DNA from: Aquilaria yunnanensis
Lineage: Eukaryota > Streptophyta > Magnoliopsida > Malvales > Thymelaeaceae
Direction: 5' to 3'
Assembly: GCA_039654915.1 (NCBI GenBank)
Contig: CM077596.1
Location: forward strand, 9,052,001-9,116,000
DNA length: 64,000 nucleotides
Position 1 is the first letter of the stretch. Each line of letters starts with the position of its first letter. A model generated the notes under the pieces. It saw only the letters and a program-made list of their open reading frames with translations. It was not told the origin of the DNA and did not search any database. Made by a program: the position numbers and the translations under genes. Below, in pieces: positions 50,372 to 61,709 of this stretch.

Positions 50372-51543
50372 ATGATCCATAAGAAGACCAAGGAGGCTTC
50401 TTCAAAAATCTGATTCCACATATATTGTTATTGTTGTGTAACCACCAAGTAGAAGGAAAAGAAAATATTTGTCTTGCTGATTTGTTTTGCCATATGGACG
50501 GCAAATATAAGTGTTCAAACCCATTCAGGATTCTTGTTCCTTGATTATCTTGGATTTGGAAATCTTTTATCTCATTCTTTTATGATTTCTTTATTTTTCC
50601 TTTTTTCTTCCAACCGCACCTTTCTTGTCCATATTTCATTTTTTTATTCCTATTATTCAAGCTTTGATCTTTGTTCGGATTGAGTTCATGAAAGATCAAG
50701 GACAAGTGTCTTGTAAAATTTAGAACTTTATTCTAACAAGTGAAAGTAAATTTTCTTGAGAGAAACATGCACGGGAGTGTGATAATTTTTATTTGCAGAA
50801 TTAATTTCAATGGATGTAAACAAAGTGGAATGTTGACTATGAAAGATGCAACTATGTCTAGACCAAATAAATAAGGTCAATGATGCAATAGATAATATCT
50901 AACGAGCCCGAAAGGCTAAAAAAGGAGAACATGACAAGAGACCAAAGGGAGAGCCAACATGTTCTAAATCTTACAAGTACTCTTTAACCATCCCAGCCAT
51001 ATTTCCATATATGACTTTGAGAGGAAAAAAGAGGGCTTGAGAGAAGAAAGTGAGAAGAAAGTTGATAGAACATCGAAGTGTTGTGAGAAAAGAAAAGTTA
51101 AAAGTGAAGAGAAAAGAGAGTTCCATAGAGAAAAAGAAGAGTGGGAAGATAAGAGAAGACAAGAGTATGTTGAACCTAAACCGAGATAATGAAAGATGAA
51201 CCATGAAGAAGTTTTGATTTTATTTAAACTAATTGGATCTTCTTCTAGTGTTATGTTGTCTTCTTTACAGAAACAAGTGAAGCCAAAGGAGAAAGAAAAT
51301 CAATATAAGGAAAATGTTAAAGTGCAGCAAGAATTTGAGCCTACATTTATTGAATTTGAGAACTTGAGCATTATTATAACTATGGAAAGGAAGAAAGACA
51401 CATGGAGGTTCAACCCAACCATTGTAATGCATTTCTTCTTTTCATTTAAAATTGATTCTATTGTATGATGTGATTTATAGTCTTGCATTGAAAGGAATTT
51501 TTAAGTCATACATTTCTTTGAATATGGTTTTGGGAGATGGATA
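50372..51543. other. Intergenic region, no gene seen
   Basis: The region is AT- and purine-rich around 50930-51190. Open frames at 50971-51204 (minus) and 51196-51468 (plus) are unrecognised. The latter is Lys/Glu-rich and could be a gag scrap, but nothing proves it. Confidence 0.3.
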
Positions 51544-51551
51544 TCATCACC

Positions 51552-52451
51552 TAAGGGTGGAAATGAGCAGAGTCGAGCCCAAATGCTCCTAGGCTTGAAG
51601 CTTTGCTCATTAAGAATTGACTAAGCTCAAAGCTCAGCTTGAGCTCGATGAGCTCAGAAAATGAAGCTTGAAGCTTGGCTCAAGAAAGTTCATGTTCGGC
51701 TCAGTAGCTCAATAGGCTCAAAGCTCAAATCGAGCTCGTTTTGAGGAACATCATAAGAGATCCAATAGTTTCTATTTTGGGTTGAGTTTTAAAGTTTTTA
51801 CTTGGCTTCTATGGCTGTCGCTATTGAACATTGAAGCTCGAACAAAGCTCCAGCTTAGATGGTTGTCATTGTTGGAGATTGAAGCTTAAACAAAGCTCTG
51901 GATGTTTGATGATAAAGTAACAAATGAAGGTCACTTAATTGCCTGGCGATCACAAGGTGATTACCAGGTGCTTAAACAAAGCTTGGCGATCACAAGCCGA
52001 TTGATGATGAGATGAAGAGATGACGGGTTGTGCGATGGTGGTGTGTATGGGTAGGTGGTCAGTGTCGTGAAGATGGTCGCCAATCGATTGGAGTGACGGT
52101 GGTGGGTGTGACTTTGGGTTGGGAATTATTGATTACTATTACTCTGAAATGAGGGAAGGTAGGGTCTTGGTGTTCTAGGAAGAGAATGAACAGCAGATAC
52201 AATTGGGTGTAGAAATTTTAGAGAATTAGGGTTAGATGAATTATATTATATTAATTGTTTTACTAGGCTCGCTAAGCTCGATAAGGATTTGAGCCGAGCA
52301 CTACCTGACTCGAAGCTCGGCTTGTTAAGGATTTGAACTTATCTTATGACTTGAAGCTCGGCTCAAGGCTCATTAGGCTCGGCTTGATAACAAAAAAACT
52401 AAGCTCGAGCCCGAACTGTTTGATAAACTACTCGGCTCGTTTCCACCCCTA
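51552..52451. mobile_element. Non-autonomous hAT-type element (900 bp)
   Basis: The left end TAAGGGTGGAAATGAGC matches the inverse of the right end, TAGGGGTGGAAACGAGC, and a perfect 8-bp duplication, tcatcacc, flanks it (51544-51551 and 52452-52459). The sub-terminal regions are full of 'gctcgg/aagctc/gagctc' repeats, arranged inverted at the two ends. There is no transposase. Two shorter relatives lie in the PERK intron at 60046-60364 and 60668-61006. Confidence 0.85.
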
Positions 52452-52459
52452 TCATCACC

Positions 52460-53162
52460 CTACACTTGGGGAAGGTAACAAACATGAATTTTTTGTTAAC
52501 AACCAAATCTAATTTTTTTGAGCTTTATTTGGATTCTTTTTTAGTTTCATAATTAATCATATTGCTTTTGGTTTTTCAAATTTTGTGTTTGATGTTTCGA
52601 AGTTCATCATGCATTCTTTTGATCTATCACAAACATGTAGCAAGTTTCTAATTTTAATTATGTTTCATGCATTTTGGTGATTATGAATTTGTTTCTGGAT
52701 TTATTTCACCTAGGCATTCTCATTCATATTTTGTTGTGTTGAATACACCCAAGATCTTTTTAAATTTAATGCTTCTTGATTCTTTTGCTAATTTTGGCCA
52801 AAAAAATTTCAAATTAGAATGGTTTAAAGGCCCTATGACAAGTTTTTATTTCACACACATATATAGAATCTTTTTGAATTCAATACATTTTGATTTGTGT
52901 TGTATGCTTGTTACCACTAATGGATCCTTGATTTTTCATAAGAAAGCTAGTATTCTTGATATGTTAAGGAATTACCAAGTGTAAAGATGAAGGATGGAAA
53001 AATGGCTAACTTGATTGGTAGAGTTGATAATCGAGGAGCTTATATTGTGCACATTCAAGGTGAGTATGCTATTTGTGCTCTATCTATTATTAATAATTTA
53101 TTTCCTTCTTTTTTTGAAGGTCAGGATTTGTGGACGAATTTTATTGAATAGGGAAGAGTTGA
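52460..53162 (+). other. Probable gypsy polyprotein 3' end, decayed
   Basis: Most of the stretch is T-rich and motif-free, including the open frame 52667-52984. At 53115-53160 the plus frame gives FEGQDLWTNFIE, then a stop and GRVDTI, resembling the 'EGxDLRTNxFxEGGND' tail at the end of some plant gypsy polyproteins. A purine tract and the LTR-like segment follow directly. Confidence 0.45.
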
Positions 53163-53555
53163 TACGATCCTAAAGAGCCCCAACATATGGAGCACTAAAG
53201 GTTTCACACCAAGGAAACTTAAGTGTGAAAAATCGAGCTTAATGAAGTCCATTTGGATTTTAGTAATACATATGGCTGTGAAACTCAATGAGCTAAGGAA
53301 GCCTTTGCTTAAGCAACCTTTACAGCTTGGTGTGCATCATCCAAAGTGGCACCATGCTTGAGAGCATGCACCTAACACTTGAGAGCTCCAAGGAACCCTA
53401 TCTATTCTACAAGGGCCCATGTCCGAGCTGCAGGTGCTAAGTCTAAGCAAATAGCTCATTTGCAAGACAATGTGCATAATTGCTAATAAGCTACATTAAT
53501 TGCATGCAGCCATTTGTACATGCCTGAGCATACATTATGATTTTTGGAAGGGGTT
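53163..53555 (+). repeat. Gypsy LTR-like segment, second copy
   Basis: The segment aligns with 34510-34935 in the same direction (gagccccaacat, gcactaaaggtttca, taatacatatggctgt, caatgagctaagg). It follows a purine tract (agggaagag), as a 3' LTR would. The right end was not found. From 53556 to 54113 I see only unassigned AT-rich sequence. Confidence 0.5.
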
Positions 53556-55149
53556 TTATGATACCATAATGGGCCTTAGCTAAGGCCCATGAGCAAACTT
53601 GGATAATCCTTCTCTTTTGGATATGGAGCTCCCTCTCCTGCCTAACTCGTCATCATAGACTTTCAGATCAAGACAAACACTTGAAAATGCAACTGCTTAA
53701 TTTGGTCAAACTCTCTATAGAGGCACCTTATAATGGGCTAGTGGATCATATCACACAATCAGATGTCTCATGATCTCTACCTTCAATTGTCATGTTGTTG
53801 TCCTTATCTTTTATAAAAAGTGTTCATACAGTATAAAGGTGGCTTTTACTTACACCACTGATACGCTCAGAATCTCAATTGACTTGAGCATCAAAAGGCT
53901 TTCCCAGGAACACACATCTTGGCACCCATAATACTATTTTCATTGTAGGTTTTCCGGCATTTCAAGTCCTTAGTTAATGATCATTCAATAGTTTGGCTAA
54001 CAATAAAAAAAATCATTTGTTACTTGAGATTGTTGGTTAAAAAGATGTTGAAATTTTTTGTTTGACGGCTACTTAGTTTATCAAGCATAACATAATTTTT
54101 TTTATGATTGTACTTTTATCTATATGTTAAAATCCAAATATAGTCCCCTTACATTTAGAGTTGTCCTAATATGGTCCCTTACCTCTAATAGTGTCTCTTA
54201 AAAATTCCTAACTCTACTAATGTATCCTACTTTGATCCTTAATAAATCAAATTAGCTGTTATTTCAAATGGAACTTGCTGAGGTGAATGGGATATCCAAT
54301 GAATGGGAAGAAAAAAAAAAGCAAAAGGGTAAAGGAGAAGGAACCAAAGATTTTTTTTTATCTATATAGAACATTAAAACACAAGAGTCGCATACTACTT
54401 TACCACTTGTATTTGGTTTAATGGTCTAATGGGCGTTTTGGTCCCCCCATTTTGCTTGTTAGTGCAAAGTGTGTTTTTCGTTTCGTCATGGCTGAGGGTT
54501 TGTTCATGGTAGGACGTTAACACCTATCATGGTGTCCCTACTCAAATTAGCATTTGGTCCATTACGTTTAGTTTGTTTTTAGTTATGCCCTTTTAGTTTT
54601 TTAAATTGCTATTCTATATCCATTTAGAAGTCTATGCCTAATATGCCTTTTTTTTATATTTGTTCCAATTTTTTTGGTTTGTTTCTTTTAGTACCTTTTC
54701 TTAGAGTTTGATTTTTTTCTGTGATTATTCAGTTTTATTATTGGTTTTGGTGTGTTTATATGGATGTTTTTGCCCTGATGAAAACTATGGGGAATAATGT
54801 TAAATTTTGTATGTGTTTATTAGGCTAATGCATTTAAGGGTACTCATTATTCATTTTCAATGCTATTTCATCCTTCTGTTTTTTAATTTGACAAATTCAT
54901 CATATCTAAATAGTTATCCTATATTTACTTCACATTATCCTCTTGCATAAGGAACTTTTGATGAAACCACCAATGGCTAACATGAAAGCATAAATGAGTC
55001 CAAAAGACAACAACATAATCAGCAGAATCCGCTCATAATAGAACATGAAGCACCTATCTTTTGTACATATCTGTAAATGCTATACAATGAATGCAAATAA
55101 AATGTAACGTGTTGAAGTTATACTAAAAATTATTTATATACAAAGCATT

Positions 55150-55489
55150 CGTAATGTCTGCCTTATTCAGTAGAACTACAACTCTATTGCGAAGCACAAG
55201 TGCCCTTTCTAGTTTATCCTTACTTTTCTTAGATTCATCAATATCTCTTATTTACCTATCTCCTTTTCTCAACAACCCCTATAGGATCAACACCAGCCGC
55301 CCTACCGGCACCAATAACGTGTTTCCTAGATTGTACACCCTTAGCTGCGTCGGCCCTTATTTCTTTCTTCCGCTTATGGTGCTCATCTCAGCCGTGCCTA
55401 GCACTCCCATGTAGCCCTTCACACCATGTTAGGTTAGCCTTATGAACTGTTGACTGTGAAAATCAGAGCCCCGTTTGTGATTTATTCTT
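55150..55489. other. Other captured sequence inside element C
   Basis: This GC-richer part has open frames on both strands. On minus about 55400-55280 it reads RKKEIRADAAKGVQSRKHV and then GAGRAAGVDP. I do not recognise the source. It may be a second captured gene or a rearranged piece of the first. Confidence 0.35.
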
Positions 55490-55835
55490 TGGCTTGTAAG
55501 TAATTTCTTCTCCGGCTTTCCTTGTGGTGCCGTACAAGCTGGCAGACTAGTCCGTTTGATTCCATTCAGAGAAAGGATTCTCTGTGTTGAGACCGTTGAT
55601 GGATGGAGTTGTAAGGGGCCCAAAACAATCGAAGGCTAGGGATTAGGGGTTCTACGGAGCTGTAGCAGAAGCCGGCCTATGCTACTAGTTGTCGAGGCCA
55701 AGGACATTGTAACCATGCTTTTTGAGGGTGAGGAAGCAATGGAAACCAATGAAGCCAGCAAGGCCGGTGACGAGGATGGTGAAGCCGTTGGGGCCACTGA
55801 GGAAGAGGTAAGGAAGGAAGTGGAGATGAAGCTGC
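55490..55835 (-). pseudogene. UDP-glucuronate 4-epimerase-like fragments captured in a Pack-MULE
   Basis: On minus, about 55830-55695, the frame gives GPNGFTILVTGLAGFIG and then HGYNVLGLDN, the Rossmann GxxGxxG NAD-binding start of plant UDP-glucuronate 4-epimerases (GAE family), which make UDP-galacturonate for pectin in the Golgi. A stop follows. At about 55665-55490, with a frameshift and stops, come NP*PSIVLGP, then GLNTENPFSEW, then SLYGTTRKAGEEI, matching the family's 'GLNT..PFSE' and 'SLYAATKKAGEEI' catalytic-region segments. Roughly 100 residues between the blocks are missing. It is a non-functional, rearranged copy; a related nucleotide-sugar epimerase is possible as the source. Confidence 0.8.
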
Positions 55836-57769
55836 TGTTGTAGTGTTCCAGTTTTAAGCTCTTGTTATTGCCTAGTTTCTACAAATAGATTTCAATCTTT
55901 ACTTTGGTTCAGTTCTTGGGTTTTGTTTTGCTAATTTTGATTTGATTGTTTTATTTGTTCTTTTCTACTCCACTTTTTCTTTCTTCCTCTTCATTGGTTA
56001 TCCCATTTCCCCAAAATTTCCCGGCCAAAACCCTATCGCTACTATGGAAAGTTTCTCTTAACTAGATGATGATAGTGCACTGACATTGTGGGACCAACCA
56101 AGAGGGTAATAAGTGTCATATTAGTAAGTTCTCTCCGAAATAACAATTGAACTGACAGTAGAAATTAAACTAAAATACAATAGTGTAGTTAAAGAACTTT
56201 AAGAGACATTCGTAGAGGTAATTGAGCACATTAGTATAACCTTTAAAATAAGATGACCATATTTGGATTCTTCTTTTTATCTATATATTTAGCTCTTTCT
56301 TCAAATATCCACTTGTAACTAATAGATTGTATATTTTTTTTATTGTACATATAATTCAATGATAATCATAAAAATTCCTTTAACAAAAAAGATTTATATT
56401 GATAATCTAAACTTTGTACAAAAAATAGACACTATTGCCTATCTAATACAATTGCTTATGTTCTTTGCATTAGAATGTACAATTATCCTAAGCAAAAGGG
56501 AAAATTAAAAGAAATTAGACTTTTTTTTTTCATACTCAATCAAACCATTTTCCCCATTCCTTTACACCTTTCCTTGATCCTTCTCCATCAATCTCTATTT
56601 AATTGTACATTAAAAGCAAAAGTTCCTTCAAATCAGTGAATGAAAATTTGCTTGGAAAGGTAATGACAAAAATTAGAATTCAATGAGAAACACATATTAA
56701 AATTCTTTTCATAAGTGCTAGAGATGATGGTTAACTAGCTTCACCTCAACTCAGATTTACTACTGAGAAACTCAGTTGAACTGCTATCTAAGTTCCAAGA
56801 ATGTTGGTTTCTATAAGGCATTTCCAAGGAAGTGTAGTTTCCATTGCCGTCCATGTCTAATTCTGAGCTACTGCAAGTGCAATTTCCACTGCTATCTGCC
56901 ATCTGTCTAAATCTTGTAATTTCCTCACTATATTGTCCAGAATTGTATATGATGCTTTGACCATACCTCACCCCGTTTGAAAGATCAGATTTGTCTCCAT
57001 CCATGTCTAATGCTCTTATAATATACCAAGATAACTAGCAAAAGAACATTAGGAAACAATTTGGCAAAGGCCTTTTCTTTTTGTTTATCTTGACTTTGTT
57101 TTGGAAGAGCATTTAAAATTGACGTTAGAGGTTGGATTAATTTATTAATTACTATGATAGTTTTTTTAAACCTCTAGTACTAGAAGCTACTATTGGATAA
57201 TTTTTTGAATTTCTAACGCTAAAAGTTGAAGTTGTTTCCAAAGGAAGCCGTTGTCAACAACACCCCACCAATTGAAAATAAAAATAAATAGAAAAATAGT
57301 TCTAGTAAAAGCAAGAATGAGGAAATGGGGTAATCTACATGTCTTATCCAAAAATTTCAAAACCACAAACCAAAAATTCAATCAGTTTTTTTCTAAAAAT
57401 TGTTGAAAAGAGTTTTCAAAAAAATGATTTGCAATAAGAGTTTAGTTTGTCTTTGTTACCTCTTTTCATTGCCCCAACCCAAACCAATACCCACAAAGAA
57501 AAAGAAAATGTTAGTATTGTTTTAGAATGATTTTGATGAAAACTTAATGTTTACGCATTGACTGATAAAAAAAGTGCTTACACATTGCAATTAAGTTTAC
57601 AAAAGAATAAATGTATTCAAAGCTTAATAATCTCAAATTCCTAAATTTGAATCTTGTACTTAATTTATTTGGATAATAAAACAAATTAAAGAAGTTGTAG
57701 TGAATTTTTTTTTAATTCTATCTTTCATTTTTTTTTGTGTTTGTTTCCATGCTATGACTGTATATATTT

Positions 57770-57772
<3 letters not shown>

Positions 57773-57826
<54 letters not shown>
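57773..57826. repeat. AT dinucleotide microsatellite
   Basis: About 27 uninterrupted AT units lie between the last two PERK exons. The minus-strand open frame 57718-57981 with its Ile-Tyr run is produced by this repeat. Confidence 0.98.
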
Positions 57827-57831
<5 letters not shown>

Positions 57832-59134
57832 TTTGTATTTCATTTTTTTTTCATGCAATGACATATACTTGACATAAGTAGATGTAAAGTCACATCCTAC
57901 ATGCACACAAGCTTCCATTTGAAGAAATGGAAAAGAAAATCTACTTTCTTGGTAACTTACACATGCAAAAAAGGGTACCACTTAGCCATATTAAGATAAT
58001 TATGCAATCCATGAAGACGACTATAGTACTTGTGTTAAATTGTACTAATAGTCTTAAAACTACATCATTTGTTGCATTTTCAACCCTTAATTATGAAATA
58101 TTACATGATCGCCCCTAAATGAAAAGTGACATAATCCATTATTTTGAGTAGCTTTTCTCATTTGTACCAAATAGAAGCATAGCTTAATGACCAATGTGGC
58201 ACTCTTGGAATAGAATAAGGTAGATTCACATCATTAAGAAACCCATCCTATAACCGAACCCTAACCCTTGAAACCTAAACCTTATTTACAACATCAATTT
58301 TTAAATTAAGGGTTTTCAATTGTTTAGATCTACATCACCCTCACACCTTTTTATCCTAATCTTTTTTCATTTTATAGTACAATGCCAGGTCGGGTACGAG
58401 TTGTGTTTTAAGTTTTTATTAGCCATGAATAACAAAAGAATTGATGAATGATGTAGATAGCAATATTAACCAATTATCTATAGGGCCATCCATTTAATAC
58501 TTTATAGTTATGGGAAAGAAGTGCAACAATCAGTAGAGTCTCATGGCTGTTAATTAGATCAATTTACTATCATGAATTGTAGTGTTTTTTTTTATCAAGA
58601 TCAATATGCATTATAACCTAAATAAAAGTAAAGTTATACTTCATGCATCCCATATATTTCCTTCATTTTAGTTTTTTTATTTAAATTTGAATTAAATTTA
58701 TTTATATTATTATTTGATAAAAAATTTTAAAAAGTATATTTAAAAGCTACAATTCTTGTAGTTTCTAAATATAAATTTTTAAAAACTATTTAAAAAATAG
58801 TAATATAAATAAATATAAGTTAAAAATAGAAAGGGAGTAAACAATATAGGATGGAGCAAGTATACATAGTACCTGAGCCATTCGTGGCCTTTTTATTGCA
58901 GAATGTCGAACACATGTAGCTGCTGCCTCGATCATACTAAACATTTTAGCTTTCACATATTGCTTCCCAAGCCGTGGATCAACCAATTTATTGAACTCTC
59001 TAGTTTCAATAGCATGAAGAAGTAACGGTCGAGCCTAGCAAAGGCAATAAAATCATGAGACCACTTGGAAATTCAAAAGGAAAAAGGGAAGGGTATTTCC
59101 ACTTAAAACAAACAAAACTCTAGTTCATAAAAAA

Positions 59135-59455
59135 GGTTAATTACAATTTGTCCCCAAGGTTTAGATAATATTACACTTTGCCCATTCTATCTAAAAATTA
59201 TACACTTTACCTCATACATTTTTTACATGGTTAGAAAACAACTTGTGAAGTCTTAATTTAAATTATACAGTAATCATCTCCAATTTAAGTTTATATGTGA
59301 ACATTTTAAATGATTAGTTTTTCTTTTGGTAAATGTAAGATAGTGTTTTTTTTTAAAGGGTAAAGCATAAGGCAGAGAACAAAAGATATATTTCAAAAAT
59401 AAGAGGAAAAAAAGTGTAATATCATCTAAACCTTGAGAGTGAAATGTAATTAACC
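59135..59455. repeat. Short inverted-repeat element (MITE) in a PERK intron
   Basis: ggttaattacaatttgtccc and the following aaggtttagataatattacact at the left are the inverse of agtgtaatatcatctaaacct ... aatgtaattaacc at the right. The element is about 320 bp and lies between the exons at 59034 and 59585. The flanks are A-rich on both sides, so the target duplication cannot be measured, and the superfamily is undecided. Confidence 0.75.
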
Positions 59456-59799
59456 CAAAAAAGAGGATGGTTTTATGTTTTTAATTAGGTGAAAATGAAA
59501 AGGCCACTAAATATTTTAATTTTTACAGGTACAGAACATAAAGAAACTAATGCTTATCTATAGATAAAGTCAATATCATTTAACTCATTCGACTAAACTT
59601 TCTTCCCCTAGAGGCTGATTTGGATCAACTGGTTTTCTTCCGGTTATAAGCTCAAGAAGAACAACTCCAAATGAGAAAACATCTGACCTGTCTGTTAATT
59701 TCCCACTTGATGCATACTCTAGTGCCAAATAGCTAGTAAAATAGTGAATATAAATAATATCAAGTGCTGTATTTCTATATATCATAATAACTTTATTTG

Positions 59800-61040
59800 A
59801 TCTTTAGCAATTTTAAAACACTTTGAGGAGATGAGAAGATAGTTCAAAATTTGATTGAATATTCTATTCATCAAAATATACCACTATATTATTAAATGCA
59901 CCAAGATGAGACCACTAAAGACTTGACATAGTTATTAAAACTGAAGCTCAATAAGACTATGAAGTATATTCCTTAGATTCAAGTCTAATAAGAAGTGTGA
60001 GTGTTATGCTCACCAAGTTAATGTGTGAAAGCTAGGACTGACGAGTAAGGATGAAACGAGTCCAAGCACTCCAAACTCAAAGATTGGCTAATTAAGGATT
60101 AGGTTTATCCAATTTTGACGGGCTTAGTAAACGGGGTATGAAGCCCAGCTTAAAAGTGCTTGGGTTCTAGCGGTGGTTTGATAGGCTTGAAGCTCGATTA
60201 AAAGAGTAGTGTATTAGGATTTTTAGGATAAGCTTATTTTTTCTGATTATAATTATATTATTATATTAATTTTTATCCTAGGCTTGTTAGGCTTAGTTAA
60301 AGGAAAAAAAAATATAACTTAAACTTGAACTATTTGGTAAAAGTTCAGCTTATTTCCATCCCTACTAATGAATGTTGAAATGAGAAAAAGGGACATACAA
60401 AAGGATCTAGTATTCTTACTTAAATCTAGCACTTTCAAAACACTTTAAGAAGATGAGAAGATGGTTCAAAATTTGATTGAATATTATATTCAACAAAACA
60501 TACCACTATATTATCAAATGCATCAAGATGAGATCACTAAAGACTTGACACAATGGTTAAAACTAAAGCTCAATAAGACTATGAAGTGTATTCCTTAGAT
60601 TTAACTCTAACAAGATGTGTGAGTGTTATGCTCACCAAGTTAATGTGCAAAAGCTAGGATTGATGAGTAGGGATGAGAATGAGTGGAGGCAACTCTGAAC
60701 ACTCCAAATTTAAAGATCGGCTCATTAAATATTAGGTCTATTCAAGTTTGACAACCTTAGTAAACAGGGTTCGAAGTTTAGCTCAAAAGGGCTTGGGTTC
60801 GGTCGATGATTTGATAGGTTCAAAGCTCAATTAGAGGAGCAGTGTATTAGGATTTTTAGGGTAAGGTTATTTTTTATGATTGTATTATAATTATATTATT
60901 ATAATATCATATTATTTATTAGGCTAGCTACTTAGGCTTAGTTAAATAAAAAAATCTAGCTCAAACTTAAACTACTCGATAAAAGGCTCAGCTTGTTTCC
61001 ACCCCACTGATGAATGTTGAAATGGAAAAAATGGACGGAC
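59800..61040. repeat. Tandem duplication, period about 622 bp, in a PERK intron
   Basis: The text aaaacacttt(g/a)a(g/a)gagatgagaag at 59815 recurs at 60437, and both copies continue through 'caaaatttgattgaatatt', 'agacttgacac/t' and 'gtgtgagtgttatgctcaccaag' into a short hAT-type element (60046-60364 and 60668-61006). The hAT tips are TAAGGATG...CATCCCTA and TAGGGATG...CCACCCCA. The 8-bp flanks ctgacgag/ctaatgaa and ttgatgag/ctgatgaa are diverged target duplications. The duplication therefore happened after the hAT insertion. Confidence 0.8.
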
Positions 61041-61709
61041 AAAAAGATATGGTACTCTTACTTAAATTAAGCAAGAATAAGAAGAAAGGCTATAATTTAA
61101 CAGAAATTTATGAAGGAAATTGATTAATTTCATAATATTGAAATTAAAAGTACTTTAATAGTTTATTATTTTTGTGAAATCTGATTAAATCATACTTATA
61201 ATCTTCATGAAAGAATGAGGTCTAACAAAATGTCAGTCTATGCCAACATACAACAAAAATATAACTATGTGTTTGTAAGCAAGAGGCAAACCTTTCTGAG
61301 TTCTTAGAATGTCTAATTACTAGTAATAATGCCTCAATGAGGCCAGTGAATTGTGGGATGAAACAAAAATTCAAATTCCAGCGGGAAGAAGAAAAGTGAA
61401 AATGAAAAAAATTACCTAGTGTTATTTGACTTATTCTGAAATTATACATACCCAAAAGTCCCCATAACGCGAGTTGAAACATGAGTTTGTGTAGTGTCAT
61501 AGAGTTTTGCAAGTCCAAAGTCGGCAACCTATACTTGAAATTTAATGGCAAATTTAGTAGAGCACCTTGAGAGGCTTTAGCCCATGAACAATAAAAATTT
61601 GAATAAATTAGAAATATAAAAAAAATAATTGTACTTACTTGGGCTTCAAAGGGATCATCTAACAAAATGTTTGAAGACTTAATGTCCCTATGGATTATTT
61701 TTGGGTGGC

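Larger units (their letters stand above)
54126..56274. mobile_element. Mutator-like element C, a Pack-MULE (about 2.15 kb)
   Basis: The left end (aaaatccaaatatagtcccc, ...gttgtcctaatatggtccctta) is the degenerate inverse of the right end (...gaggtaattgagcacattagtata..., atatttggattctt). The TIR text belongs to the same family as elements A and B. The flanks share ttttatctatat (54114-54125 and 56275-56286), of which 9-11 bp is probably the true target duplication. The interior carries broken pieces of a nucleotide-sugar epimerase gene on minus, and no transposase was found. Confidence 0.82.

Noticed and set aside
57718..57981. Minus-strand open frame with an Ile-Tyr run
   Set aside because: It is produced by the AT microsatellite at 57773-57826 inside a PERK intron.
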